Notes: generated by a model from the letters alone, not told the origin. Positions 1 to 14,522 are shown, numbered from the stretch's first letter. The stretch is 55,000 bases of DNA from Chrysomallon squamiferum (GCA_012295275.1 CM022669.1:670573-725572); one strand, 5' to 3'. Numbers and translations are program-made.

Positions 1-510
1 TTATTATTATTATTATTACTATTTTTGTTATTATTATTATTATCATTACTATTTTTGTTATTATTTTTATAACTATTATTATTATTATTATTACTATTTT
101 TGTTATTATTATTATCATTATTACTATTTTTGTTGTTATTATTATTATTATTACTATTTTTGTTATTATTATTACTATTTTTGATGTTATTATTATTATT
201 ACTATTTTTCTTATTATTATTACTATTTTTTGTTCTTGTTATTATTATTATTACTATTTTTGTTATTATTATTATTACTTTTTTTGTTATTATTATTATC
301 ATTATTACTATTTTTGTTATTATTATTATTATTACTATTTTTGTTATTATTATTATTACTACTATTTTTGTTCTTGTTATTATTATCATTATTACTATTT
401 TTGTTATTATTATTATTATTACTATTTTTGTTCTTATTATTATTACTACTATTTTTGTTCTTGTTATTATTATTATTACTATTTTTGTTATTATTACTAC
501 TACTATTAAA
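1..510. repeat. ATT/ACTATTTTTG compound array
   Basis: Runs of TTA are interrupted at regular intervals by TTACTATTTTTGTTA blocks about 18 to 30 bp apart. The array continues off the left edge. Open frames in it give poly-Leu, poly-Ile or poly-Asn and are not genes. Confidence 0.93.
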
Positions 511-740
511 GATGATTAAGACACACACAGTTGGAGAGTGTGTGGTTGTTTGAAATGTGTGTTACAATGTCGGTGTTGTTGAGGACGCTGAAGGAGATAA
601 AAGATGAAAGCTGTGATGGTTTAAACATAGGATATCCTGAGTGTGACAACATCACTTAGCTCTGAAAATACACTGTGCTCCATTATTTGTGTGTGTCCAT
701 GTGTGTATAAATATGTAGATGTATGTGTACGTTTATATAT
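511..740. other. Unique sequence, no gene seen
   Basis: Mixed-composition sequence between two repeats. No splice-bounded or long open frame was found. Confidence 0.5.
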
Positions 741-746
741 CTGTAA

Positions 747-794
<48 letters not shown>

Positions 795-1000
795 TTGTGT
801 GTGTGTGTATATCTAAATGTGTATTTATGTATGTGTGTATATCTAATTATGTATGTATATATATATATATATAAATATATTTGAATATATATGTATGTGA
901 TTTCTTTTGTGTGTGTTTTGTACATGTAAGTGTATGTGTTTGTGTGTGTATGTGTGTGCATGTCTTTGTACATGTCTGTGTATGTGTATGAGTATTTTTC
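741..1000. repeat. TA/TG/GTAT microsatellite cluster
   Basis: A perfect TA run passes into a GT run at about 747-796. Degenerate GTAT and GTGT repeats follow to about 1000. Confidence 0.88.
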
Positions 1001-1200
1001 TAACATTCTATTAGAGGTTTATGTACATAAGATAATAATGGTATGTTATCAACAATTTGTAAAATAATAACAAAGAAAAAGTAAAAATAACTACAAATAT
1101 ATTCAGTAAATATTTTATTTATGCATTCAGATCAAATATTAAATATTCTTTCAAAAGAAACATCTAAATATAAACTAGACAATACATCTAAACATAACAT

Positions 1201-1430
1201 TTTACCTTATTTTTGCTGCAGTAGAAAATCACGTTTACGGATGTCTTAATCACGTGACCGGAAGTTGCCTCTCGCCTTAAGTTGAACATAGCTACCATTT
1301 TTGCCTTTGGTAACCTAGCTTTATGATATTTCGAAAACAATCATACAGCTAGATAACCAAAGACAAAAACGGGGCCAGCATGCAGCTGTCATCATCTGAA
1401 TGATTCCGCCACAACAAGAAGTAATCATCA
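1201..1430. promoter_or_regulatory. Unique CpG-containing island with E-box, ETS-like site and inverted repeat
   Basis: TCACGTGACC (1250-1259) overlaps ACCGGAAGT (1257-1265), an E-box/CLEAR-like core beside an ETS-like core. A 26-bp inverted repeat follows, with arms 1295-1320 and 1347-1372 and four mismatches. Motif identities come from established consensus sites; regulatory function is inferred. Confidence 0.35.
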
Positions 1431-1491
1431 CAAAACATTCAACATTTCTAATTTTCTCTTTCAATTTTTTTTTCTTAAATTCTTATTAAAT

Positions 1492-1492
<1 letters not shown>

Positions 1493-1535
<43 letters not shown>
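1493..1535. repeat. ATA trinucleotide run
   Basis: Uninterrupted ATA repeat in AT-rich sequence. Confidence 0.95.
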
Positions 1536-1539
<4 letters not shown>

Positions 1540-1681
1540 TTTTTTGTAGGATTTTGGGAAAAGTTAATTTCGTTGATATTTAAATATAATAACTAATCAT
1601 TTCACAGACAATATATATTAATGGTTTCACTGCAAATACAATTTAATTCATTAATATGAAATATTAAAATAAGATTTCAAA

Positions 1682-1684
<3 letters not shown>

Positions 1685-1760
<76 letters not shown>

Positions 1761-1801
1761 ACAAACAAACAAACAAACAAACAAACAAACAAACAAACAA
1801 A

Positions 1802-1852
<51 letters not shown>

Positions 1853-1853
1853 A
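1685..1853. repeat. Compound ATA / AAAT / AAAC / AAAT microsatellite
   Basis: ATA repeats pass into AAAT, then about 60 bp of AAAC, then back to AAAT. The nested order suggests an AAAC tract that arose by mutation and expansion inside an older AAAT tract. Confidence 0.93.
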
Positions 1854-2129
1854 ATTTCAAAATGTTTTTCTTTTCTTTTAGATATAATTATCTATTAGTC
1901 AAATACTACAAACGGTTTTATACAGTTCATTACTTACCAGGTATTACTGCAATAGAAAAAAAATATATACAATACATTTTACAGATCTCTCCAAACAGTT
2001 TTATTCTGGAAACTTACCTATTAACAGCAGATTAAAAAAAAAAGTATCCAGAAAGCTGTGTCAGAGAGTGCTCTGATAATTATTATTGATTCCAAGATTC
2101 CCGCGAACGACCGCAATGTCTGTATGGCA

Positions 2130-2176
2130 TTCATCTTTTTTTCTTTTTTTTTTCTTTTTTTTTTTTTTTTTTTTTT
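2130..2176. repeat. T-rich tract
   Basis: C-interrupted T run ending in a pure T run. Confidence 0.9.
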
Positions 2177-2489
2177 ATGATTTTATGAGCGGAGAAGATT
2201 ATTAGTTTAAATGGTTTCTTCTTTGCATTTTTTTTTCTCTTTTCTTTTTTCCCCCCGAATTTACTGTTGTTTGTTTTTCTTCTTGTTTAAACTAGAAGTA
2301 AATCCAGACAGCTCTGCTCACGTCGTCAGATGAAATACTGCTTAACTATCGCGTTAATAATACTTGGGATGTTGTTCTTGTTGTCATGGTGATCGTTATG
2401 CACGGGTTGCCTCTTGGGTCTCTATCTCCATTTTCTGTTTTATATTCCCATCTTCTAATTAGTTGTTGTTCGTGTATGATTTTAAAAAC

Positions 2490-2900
2490 TGACATCTCCG
2501 CTGATGTCGTCTGCTTTCGCCGGACGTCCCGCCACCGAGCTGTCTGCATCCTCGCTCGCCAGGACGGCGTGTCGCGGATGAATACGACAACGTGGAGCAC
2601 AAACCTGCCGCCAAACTCGAACAGAAAAAGCCACAGGGCGTCATTTTCCTGCAAAGTGGAAAGAAAAGAAGTTATGAAAAATAAATGCTCCAAGCACTGC
2701 TCAAAACACGTTTCATCTTGATCAACCTCATCAAAGAGAAGGCGGCCATGTTTTATTCATCGCTTTATTTTAAGTATGATTCGGCACGGGATAACGATTC
2801 AACGTTCCGCTTGAAAACACAGCGAACTGCGCTGTAAACTCCGCGTTCAGTTTTCCACCATCGCAGCGAAGGTGAATAACTTCATAGAAAAATACCTGAC
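2490..2900. other. CpG-rich unique island, open in several frames
   Basis: Frequent CpG (TTCGCCGGACGTCCCG and similar) and higher GC than the surroundings. Open frames exist on both strands (plus 2386-2721, minus 2346-2693 and 2459-2644), but none gives a family I recognise. It may be an unmethylated regulatory island or a lineage-specific exon. Confidence 0.3.
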
Positions 2901-3520
2901 ATTCGTTTTGTTGTAGCACACAGGGCGTACCATACCGGTATTTTATATATCACACACGAAATGTATCCTAACTTTCAGTACAGCATTTATACAAAATAGT
3001 ATTTTACAAGAATAGATGTGTATGTATATAATATAAAATTAATAATCACACATACAGACACCCCAACACTTCCACACACACACACACACCCACACACACA
3101 CACCCACATTATTAAAATATACACACAGTGAAACGACCAGTGTAAAATTATTTGTAATGTAAGTTCTACTACAAAATTGTTGCAGTCTATAGCTATACTT
3201 TACACCTATTATTTTCATTCTTTGTATGAATTTAATCATTTCTTTAACACTAACATCATCATATCATTACAATTACTGATAATTACATAAACATATAAGG
3301 GTTATTAACAGTAACATCATCACATAATTAACAGTAACATCATCACATAATTAACAGTAACATGTTCATATCACCACTGTCTTGTACCTAACACCAGTGC
3401 AATATTTAAAACGAGACGAAACTAAATACACTTTTAAACACAGCGACAAAACGAATATCACATTTTTTTTTTATCCCCTTTACCTGAATCTCTCTTTTGA
3501 TATCTTGCTGACAGACAAAC
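2901..3520. other. AT-rich unique sequence with a CA microsatellite
   Basis: A short CA/CCACA run lies at about 3073-3110. A direct repeat of an AACAGTAACATCATCACATA-like unit lies at 3305-3365. No gene seen. Confidence 0.55.
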
Positions 3521-3800
3521 ACTGAACAGACGCAGAGACGGTCCCGAGGTGCGAATACTGATCATAACAAACATCCATATGCTACAAACACTGAGAGTAT
3601 CTGGTGACGTCTTTCCCGCTCTCTCTCTCACAATCTGCCAATATGTCCGCATGGCGGATCGGTGTGTGAGTAATGACCCCGATATTAAACAAGGCATGCA
3701 TCAGTGAGCAAGTATTTTAGTTTCTCAACACACATAAACGTTTGCCTTTTAGCACACATCCATATTCACGCATGCGCGTTCTTTCTACTCGCCATTTCTG
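3521..3800. other. Unique CpG-containing segment, no gene identified
   Basis: Higher GC than the flanks, with a minus-strand open frame at 3458-3697 that has no recognisable domain or clear splice boundary. Confidence 0.3.
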
Positions 3801-4066
3801 TCAGTAGCGAAGCCATCCAACGCATTTTTATTTTTATTTTTATTTTTGTTTACTTATTTATCTTTCTTTTTTCTTTCTTCTTTTTTTCTTCTTCTTTTTA
3901 AATTTTTTTATTTAAAGTACTATGGACAGAGTTCCACATAAAAAAAAAAAAAAAACGTTGAGTTTAAAGTTAAGTAGTTTTGCACACTCAAGAAAGATAA
4001 GTTTTCAATATTGAAATATTTTCTGCATCATATCTGTTTTTAAACTTAACTTTTTTTTCGCTTTCA

Positions 4067-4112
4067 TTTTTTTTTTTTTTTTTTTTTAATTTTTGCGTAG
4101 GCGAAAGAAAAG

Positions 4113-4152
<40 letters not shown>
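4067..4152. repeat. Poly-T / poly-A pair
   Basis: A run of 21 T (4067-4087) and a run of 40 A (4113-4152) are separated by about 25 bp. The two could fold back on each other. The pure A run could be a retroposed tail, but no target-site duplication was found. Confidence 0.85.
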
Positions 4153-4154
<2 letters not shown>

Positions 4155-4450
4155 TTTCCGTGCATGGATGAGATGAGATCGAGACAGGGTAAGGCCTAAT
4201 CTCCGGCCAATAAAAAGCTTCCTTCTAGAAGTGAATATTAGCGACTGGTAGTTCACACACACTCAGTGCAGTGACGCGAAAACTCGTTTCTCTTCCCAGA
4301 TTTAAACTCAGGCGTCCCGCTTTCATACCCGGGCATTCGTATTTCATTTGATACACCCAATTTAGCTCTCTTTTACAGTTTTCTTTTCCGCTTAATTTCT
4401 TTCTTTTTTACTTCTTTCTTCTTCTTTCTAATCTTTTTAAAACATTATTT
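4153..4450. other. Unique sequence, no gene seen
   Basis: Mixed composition with scattered CpG and no supportable open frame. Confidence 0.5.
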
Positions 4451-4481
4451 ATTTATTTATTGATGTCGTTATTGTTGTGGT

Positions 4482-4632
4482 AGTTGTTGTTGTTGTTGTT
4501 GTTGTTGTTGTTATTATTATTATTACTGTTTTTGTTGTTCTTGTTGTTGCTGTACAGCAGTTAATATATTTCAGTTTTCTCATTTCGGATATGTGGATAT
4601 TTTCATAAATCTCCCAATTTAATCATTAAACC

Positions 4633-4691
<59 letters not shown>

Positions 4692-4692
4692 G
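4482..4692. repeat. GTT/ATT run and ATA run
   Basis: GTT repeats (4482-4511) pass into ATT. A pure ATA run spans about 4635-4690. Confidence 0.93.
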
Positions 4693-4752
4693 AAATATAT
4701 TAATAATAACAACAACAACAACAACATAAATATAAATAATTAAAAATATATA

Positions 4753-5040
4753 ATAGTAATAACACTATTCATAATAACAGTATATATTTAAGTAAAAAAT
4801 AGCAAAAACAGTAACAATAATAATAATAACAGTACATATTTAAACAAAAAATAGTAATAACACTATTAATAATAACAGTGTATATTTAAATAAAAAATAG
4901 TAATAACACTAATAATAATAACAGTATATATTTAAATAAAAAACCAGTAATAACACTAATAATAACAGTATATATTTAAATAAAAAAACAGTAATAACAC
5001 TAATAATAATAACAGTATATATTTAAATAAAAAACAGCTA
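4753..5040. repeat. AT-rich minisatellite, 44-52 bp unit, about 6 copies
   Basis: Each copy contains AATAACAGTATATATTTAAA followed by an A-rich block and AGTAATAACACT. Copies lie 44 to 52 bp apart. Confidence 0.85.
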
Positions 5041-5330
5041 TTACGATAAAGTGAAAGATAACTGTAGATGGACAGATCAAAGTAGAAGCAAAAAAATACG
5101 TATTATTTTTTTCACGTCATTATTTAAAGAAGCGGTTTTGGGGAAACAGTGACGTCGAACCAGTCGACACAATTAACTTGTATTAGCGCAACGCTCTGGG
5201 GTCCCAGTGCCATAGGAAAAAAAACCTTTGAAGTTTGAAAATATAATTTTGTTTAATAGCTGACCGAAACAAGCGTGTCATTCTGTTAAGTGCAAAAGCC
5301 TTTTACTGGCGTTTTCCAAATATGTGAAGT
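5041..5330. other. Unique sequence with CpG, no gene seen
   Basis: Contains GACGTCGAACCAGTCGAC (5151-5168), a cluster of GTCGAC-like sites. No open frame supported. Confidence 0.45.
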
Positions 5331-5394
5331 CATTTTCTTTTATTCATTTATTTTTATATTTTTATATATATATTTTTTTATCATATTTCTTAAT

Positions 5395-5560
5395 TTAATT
5401 TAATTTAATTTAATTTATTAAATTTTATTTATTTATTTATTTATTTATTTTATTTTATTTTATTTTATTTTATTTATTTATTTATTTATTTATTTATTTT
5501 ATTTTATTTTATTTTATTTTATTTTATTATTTATTTATTTATTTATTTATTAATTGTTTT
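5395..5560. repeat. TTTA / TTTTA microsatellite block
   Basis: Blocks of TTTA alternate with blocks of TTTTA. Confidence 0.92.
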
Positions 5561-5649
5561 TATAGTATTTTATTTTAATGATTTATTTATATGTTGTTGT
5601 TGTTGTTATTACTTGTTATGTTTAATTGTTTAAGTTTTATATATATGTA

Positions 5650-5910
5650 AATATACACACACACACACATGTATATTTGATTTAAAATCTGTAACATGTA
5701 CAAATATTAATTCGTTTATTAATTTGCTAATACCGCTTATTTGTTGCATTTATTTATTTGTATTTTTATAATTGTTTTAAAATTGTATATGTGTATGTGT
5801 ATGTGCGTATGTGTGTACGAGTATGTTTGTGTGTGTATGTAAGTGTGTGCATTTTTGTGTATGTGTATGTATGTATATGTGTATATATGTGTGTGTGTGT
5901 GTGTGTGTTA
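5650..5910. repeat. CA, GTAT and GT microsatellites
   Basis: A short AC run (5655-5668), degenerate TGTATG repeats and a pure GT run (about 5889-5908). Confidence 0.85.
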
Positions 5911-6640
5911 TAATTTTACCTTAATTAACTAATTAATCGAATATAATTTGTTTTTTTTAAAACCCATTTCTCCTATATCATTTTTAACATTGCAATTTAG
6001 ATGTAATATTAAAATAATTAAAAATTTATAAATTAAATTTAGTTTTAGTTATTCCGCTTTTTTTTTAGAAATTAAACAAATAAAGTATTAAAGTATATAT
6101 AAATTTTAAAATTATTAAACAAAATAAAAGGTTTAAAGGTAATTTTAGTGAAAGCTTTGAAAATGCAGTCTGATTTGTTTGAAAATAAAGATTGGGAGTT
6201 AAAATAAACAAATAAATAAAAATAAAGTAAAATAATAATTAAATAAATATATACAGAAACAAACAAACAAACGATAAATAAATCAATAAATCAATAAATA
6301 AATTAAAAATCAATAAATAAATCAATAAATCAATAAATAAATAATAAATAAGTAGAAAAACAAAATAAATAAATAAATAGGAAAACAAACAAACGAACGA
6401 ATAATTAATAAATTGAATTAAATAATATAGGTTTGAAATGTAAGAAAAGAGTGCAAGTGAACCTCTTTTTTTTGACAACAGAGATAAAATAAGTAGTTAA
6501 CATCTTGCAGCAAGTAAAAATTATAATTTATATTATATAAATATTATTATTATTATTATTATTATTATTATGTGAAATTGAATAATTTAATAAATAAACA
6601 AACGAATACATGGAATATAAGAATGAAAGAAAGATTAATT
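5911..6640. repeat. Degenerate AAAT/AAAC/AATC low-complexity block
   Basis: AAAT, AAAC and AATC repeats at 6200-6390 with an ATT run at 6541-6571. Open frames here are Phe/Leu/Ile/Tyr-rich artefacts of the repeat. Confidence 0.85.
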
Positions 6641-6869
6641 GATTAATAAGTATATATATATATATATATTAAATCTTGAATTTGTAAATTAATTATATAC
6701 AAGTAGGATAAATTTCCTTCTTTTTTGAAACTTCTAAAATTTACTTTTATTTTACTTATTTTTAAATTATATTTTCTCGTTTAATTTTTCTGTTGATCGA
6801 TTCTTGTTATTTAATTTTGTTTAATTTTGTCTTTTTGTAAATGTACACTCATTAGGTATGTGTTTATGA

Positions 6870-7400
6870 AAAATAATACAGAGACAGACTGAACGAACGA
6901 GTGTGTAAGTGAGTAAGTATATTTATCTATGTACGTATTATGCATATTTATAAATACGCGAGTGTGTGCTGTGTGCATGCGAGTGTTTCTGCGCGTTTCA
7001 GCGAGTGCAGAGACTGGGAGGGTAGAACTAACTGCACGAGCTGAACCGATGACGAAGTCTAATGAACATGTTAAAATGATAAACCCTTATCCTTACTAAC
7101 AGCCTCTGTAAAACCCTTAGCCTGAAAAAAGTCAAATAACCTGCTTATAATTATTTCATGTACAAATATCTTATTCATCGAGGCTAGCTGACGGATCAAT
7201 TGTGGCATGCTTCTAGCACCGCCGAACTTTCTCAACAGGCTTCCCTTCTGCTGACACGATAATTGCCGAGTCTGAAATTGGCATCGGGCCAGCCCATAAT
7301 GCGAGGGGTCGTCCAGCTGTCTACACGGGACAAACCAATTGAAAACGGGACGTCCCGTTCAAAGTGACATGTTTGTAAAACACAGTTGTTGTTGTTGTAG
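6870..7400. promoter_or_regulatory. Unique CpG-containing island with a perfect 16-bp palindrome
   Basis: Higher-GC unique sequence amid AT-rich repeats. AACGGGACGTCCCGTT (7344-7359) is perfectly palindromic and could be a dimeric protein site. Regulatory role is inferred from composition and motif only. Confidence 0.3.
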
Positions 7401-7509
7401 TAGTCGCTATGAAAATAAATTTAAATTTTTGTCTTTTATGACAGTAGTTGTAGTGATAAAATTGATAACTTTGAGCTGGTGATAAAGTTAAGGGTATCAG
7501 AATTAAGAA

Positions 7510-7567
7510 ATAAATATTTATTTATTTATTTATTTATTTGTTTGTTTGTTTGTTTGTTTGTTTGTTT
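7510..7567. repeat. TTTA / GTTT microsatellite
   Basis: A TTTA run passes directly into a GTTT run. Confidence 0.95.
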
Positions 7568-8309
<742 letters not shown>

Positions 8310-8310
<1 letters not shown>

Positions 8311-8398
8311 CAACAACAACAACGACAACAACAACAACAATGACAAGAATGGTGACGAGGAGGATGACAATAAAAGGAACAATAACGACATTCAGCTA

Positions 8399-8429
<31 letters not shown>

Positions 8430-8548
8430 GTTTATTATTATTATTATTATGTTTATTATTATTATTATTATTATTATTATATTATGTTTATTATTATTAT
8501 ATTATGTTTATTATTATTATTATTATGTTTATTATTATTATTATTATG

Positions 8549-8580
<32 letters not shown>

Positions 8581-8640
8581 TGTTGTTGTTGTTTTTGTTA
8601 TTATTATTACTATCGTACACAAAGTGCACAGCATTAGTAT
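8310..8640. repeat. CAA run and interrupted ATT array
   Basis: CAA repeats (8310-8340) precede ATT repeats (8401-8579). The ATT array is broken by TATG interruptions at intervals of about 24-30 bp, a low-level higher-order structure. Confidence 0.93.
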
Positions 8641-8668
8641 AAGTTTAAACTAGAAATATCTAAGTAAT

Positions 8669-8699
<31 letters not shown>

Positions 8700-8880
8700 G
8701 ATACACACATATATGCTCTATAATACACAGTCTGAAAATATATAAACACTCAAAATAAAACACTAATACACACACAAACACACACATACAAACAAATACA
8801 CACACACACATACATACATACAAACACACACAAACAAACGAACACGTAAACCCAGACTTAGACTCACCCATACACACTCA
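8669..8880. repeat. CA-rich array
   Basis: AC runs with ATACACAC and CAAACACA variants. Confidence 0.9.
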
Positions 8881-9539
8881 CTTATAGTTTCTAAAGAACT
8901 TGTTACATTTTAACTGTTTGTCAATAATTCTTTGCCTCAATGCCTGGCTTTATAAGCGTTCAATATTCTACACATCTGCATAGATAACATTCAGTTACAG
9001 CATTAAAAACACGTAATTATGGCTGGTTAAAAAAAAAAAAAAGGTTCAAATACTATTGTATATTTCAGATTTCTATTGTTTGCATTTACTTAAAATATTT
9101 TGTAATAAACTAACATAGATAGACAAGGATGGATCTGTGAATGTGTCCAAGAAAGGCGTGCATCACAAGAAAACTATCTGAATAGCAATTAATATTTAGC
9201 CAGTACAGGAAGGGGGAATGTGCATGTACTAGAAAATATTGATAAAACGTGTGACAAACATTCTGAAAACTAATAACCTAACAGACCTCAAACTTGTTTT
9301 TTATCTTTTCGTTAGTTCATCGACTCGTTATTATGAATGTTTGTGTTTGAGGACAGAATATCATTGCTGAAAGTCTGTGCATGCCAAAATAATTAACACG
9401 TGTATCCTGCTTGCAAAGTTAATTAAACAAGCAGCTGTAGAAAGGAAATTATCTCTCACTGAAACACTCTTCTGACTGGTTTATAGAAAACCTACCTCAA
9501 GTGTGGAGCAATCATATTGATACACGCATATATATATAT

Positions 9540-9540
<1 letters not shown>
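8881..9540. other. Unique AT-rich sequence, no gene seen
   Basis: No repeat array and no supportable open frame. Confidence 0.5.

Positions 9541-9543
<3 letters not shown>

Positions 9544-9619
<76 letters not shown>
9544..9619. repeat. GA microsatellite, 76 bp
   Basis: Uninterrupted AG repeat preceded by a short TA run. Confidence 0.97.
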
Positions 9620-9620
<1 letters not shown>

Positions 9621-9861
9621 CTAAAAATGCACATAATTGTTTCATACACGCATAAAATAAATGTGAATGCGGAAATATTAGTGATACAAATTAAAAGTTA
9701 AAAAGTTTTTTCTTTAAAGAAACACTCAGTTTTACATGGACGTTAATTCAACTTAACCCTGTAATATACCCTCCACCCTGAACCTTTAACCTATTATTAA
9801 TTACACGTGAAATAATAAAACACATCATATTTAAGTCGTTAAAAAAAAAAAAAAAAAAAAA

Positions 9862-10110
9862 ATTCCCCCTCTGGTACTAAGATACGATCCCAAGTCCTGA
9901 GAGATGACGTAACGGGTCACAGGCAGTAAACACAGGTTATAAAAAAGAGCTGTGAGAAAAGTTGTAAAGTGAAAACGTGAACTGATCTTGTTGCTCCGCG
10001 GTGACACGTCATTTGTTCGCACGTCATCGGCCTGTGGCGGCGATCTGTCACGTGACCGGTGACGCGCATCTCTGATTTATATTTCAAAATCTGCTCCCTC
10101 CCGCGTATAA
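9862..10110. promoter_or_regulatory. CpG-rich island with a GTCACGTGAC palindrome
   Basis: Dense CpG around GTCACGTGAC (10047-10056) followed by CGGTGACGCGC. The core matches the CLEAR/M-box type of E-box. A T-tract complement (A run, 9841-9861) lies at its left edge. Function is inferred. Confidence 0.35.
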
Positions 10111-11740
<1,630 letters not shown>

Positions 11741-11749
11741 CTGTGTTAA

Positions 11750-11790
11750 CACACACAAACACACACACACATACATACACATACACACAC
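11750..11790. repeat. CA microsatellite
   Basis: ACACACAAACAC-type run with TACATACACA variants. Confidence 0.9.
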
Positions 11791-12059
11791 AGCACCTTGT
11801 GCATATACAGTAACGTCATAGTAATTATATTTTAGGTATACTGTATCTCACAGAACATTATAACCGCTCATGTTAAATTTTTCACAGAACCTGTCATAAA
11901 AGTAGAAACTAACAATAACTCGCTGTAATTCCTGGCACAGCTGGGTGGTTTGAATGAACTGAATACACAATTTATATACTGAATACACGTCACAACTCGT
12001 ATCAGTTCTGTCAGCACAGAGTACACAGAACATACCAGACGTACTACTAGAATAATTAG

Positions 12060-12440
12060 TAGTACCACTGTATACCAGAGTTATTACAAGAGTGTACGAC
12101 AGACAGTACCAGAATATACCAGAGTTACTACCAGACAGTACCACTGATAGTATCAGAATATACCAGAGTTACTACCAGACAGTACCACTGATAGTATCAG
12201 AATATACCAGAGTTACTACCAGACAGTACCACTGATAGTATCAGAATATACCAGAGTTACAACCAGACCGTACCACTGATAGTATCAGAATATACAAGAG
12301 TTACTACCAGACAGTACCGCTGATACATCAGAACATACAAGAGTTACTACCAGAGAGTATTTAATACCAAAGAGAGAATTAACACCAAAGTATACCAGGA
12401 TTAGTACGATGTTGTACAGGGTTAATACCAGAGAGTACTA
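12060..12440. repeat. 44-bp minisatellite, about 5 good copies with degenerate edges
   Basis: Units begin AGAATATACCAGAGTTACTA and end GATAGTATC. Exact 44-bp spacing is seen at 12111, 12155 and 12199. Copies decay to the right (AGAACATACAAGAG and similar). Confidence 0.92.
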
Positions 12441-12540
12441 GAGATAAAACCAGACTGTACTTGTTATAACTAGTTTTTGTAGACTGATGAAGTAAAACGT
12501 CTCTAACTAACTTTAGGTACAGAAATGTTCTTATTAATCT

Positions 12541-12830
12541 CGAGGTCGATGACCTGATCAGTGTCGTCTGTTAATACAGTCTCATCAAACTGCGTTTTAT
12601 CTGCTCATATACGAACGACCAATCAGCGCCCGTATCTTACATGTTGATTGATGACGTCACCTGGAATATGGCATATTGACATACTGATCACGTGATGGCT
12701 AATGGCGGTCAATTAGTCATCATTACTCCATGCTTTGACACGCCCGGCCATCAAGTTCATTTGTGACTGACAGGAACTACTTAGTGAGGCGTATTTTGAT
12801 TTATGTTGTGATCAGTCTGCTCGTCACATA
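12541..12830. promoter_or_regulatory. Unique island with CCAAT-like, CRE and E-box palindromes
   Basis: CCAATCAG (12619-12626), TGATTGATGACGTCA with a full CRE TGACGTCA (12652-12659), and the palindrome ATCACGTGAT (12687-12696) lie within 80 bp. Motifs are seen directly; enhancer or promoter function is inferred. Confidence 0.4.
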
Positions 12831-13052
12831 GTCACTCCATGACACTGTGATACGTTCTGCATATGTATTTTTATATACTTATGTAAATGACATGCAGATT
12901 GACAAGGTCACAATTAACATGTCATTGTTATTTTCTAATACATACAAGGATTCACGCCTACACACACAAAGACAAAAAAACAGGAGTGTATAAATAAACA
13001 CATAGAGTACATCTCTGTGTTTGTGTGTATGTATGTGTGAGCGCGCGAGCGC

Positions 13053-13055
13053 AGT

Positions 13056-13096
<41 letters not shown>
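13053..13096. repeat. GT/TA microsatellite
   Basis: A GT run passes into a TA run, preceded by GCGCGCGAGCGC. Confidence 0.93.
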
Positions 13097-13335
13097 GTAA
13101 ATCATGGGTACTTGTGGTATGACAAATGAAATAATATTTATTACGGAACAAAAAATAATAAATAAATAGAAATAAAAAGTTTTAAAAACAATTTAAATGA
13201 AAAATGGAAAGTTAATTACAATTATTTCAGTTGAAATTTCATAATTTTAATCAGTTTAATAAATTTAGTTCTTAACATAATAATAAAATTAGTTCTTAAA
13301 ACGATAAATTTTTTAAATTCTATCAGTTTGTTTGC

Positions 13336-13367
<32 letters not shown>

Positions 13368-13877
13368 TTTTGTATTTATTAGGTTGTTTATTATTTATTT
13401 TCACTGAGCTTAAATCATTACATAATGTGGTATTATGACAGGCCTAAACATAATTATATAATTTATTTATGCATATATACTGAAGGAGACATTAAAATAA
13501 TTAAGCAGTTTGTATAACTATACTGTCACAGGCTTTAAAATTATTAAATAATTTGTACAAGGATACCGATGCAGACGTTAAAATTATACTGACGCAGATA
13601 TTAAAATAATTTAATTTTTATTAATCATATTTTTTGTTTTATTTTCATTACAAATATTAATAAATGTTATTTTAGATTAATACTGATAATGAAAAGATGA
13701 AATGAATTTAATTAATAATGTGTTGATTTCAATAGCGTTATAGTAACAGAAATATTAAAAAATATATTTTTTTATCTAATATTATCGCATTGTTGTTTCT
13801 TCGTTCTTTCTCAAAATTATTTTAAAATAAAAAATTAAATATTTGATACAAAATAAAGTACGTTTTATCTATAATGA

Positions 13878-13919
<42 letters not shown>

Positions 13920-14410
13920 AAAGAACCATAATATAAGAAAAAACTTATTTATAATACAAATTTTATATATTTCGTTTATCACTATTAATTATATTTATTG
14001 GAATAAATATAAATAATATTAATAAATAAGAAAAATAAAAAATATATTTGATATGGTTACGTAAAATTTTAATAAGGAAATATAGAATAACTCACATATT
14101 ATATATTTGTGTATGTTTCAAGTAAGATAAATATGTAAATAAAATAAAACGAAATACAGTTTAATGGATAATGCAAACTATATTGAAAGTAAAAAATATC
14201 AAGTTATTTTACTTTTTCATTATGAGATTAAATTTAAAAGGATATTTATTATTATTTGTTTATGAAAATAGATAGAAATTGTGATGATGGTGAAGTAAAT
14301 TAGAACTCACAGATGTGAAAGTTAAAAACTAGGAGAAAAAGAGAATGAAAAATAAAATAAAAAAGGAAGAAAATTCAAAGGAAAGAAGAAAGTAGAAAAT
14401 AGAGAAAGAA
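13097..14410. other. Very AT-rich sequence with short TTTA and ATT runs, no gene
   Basis: A TTTA run lies at 13336-13365 and an ATT run at 13877-13917. The rest is degenerate AT-rich DNA without open frames of note. Confidence 0.6.
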
Positions 14411-14458
14411 TAAAGTTATGCTAATTCTATCACAATTAACTGGAATAAATAATAAAAA

Positions 14459-14487
14459 TGTACATATGTATGTATGTATGTATGTAC

Positions 14488-14522
<35 letters not shown>

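Noticed and set aside
100-553. Leu/Ile/Phe-rich and Asn-rich open frames on both strands
   Set aside because: Translation of the ATT/ACTATTTTTG array.
4067-4152. Poly-T/poly-A pairs (also near 27.2 kb) as retroposon ends
   Set aside because: No target-site duplication, internal promoter or retroelement coding sequence was found, so they are kept as simple repeats.
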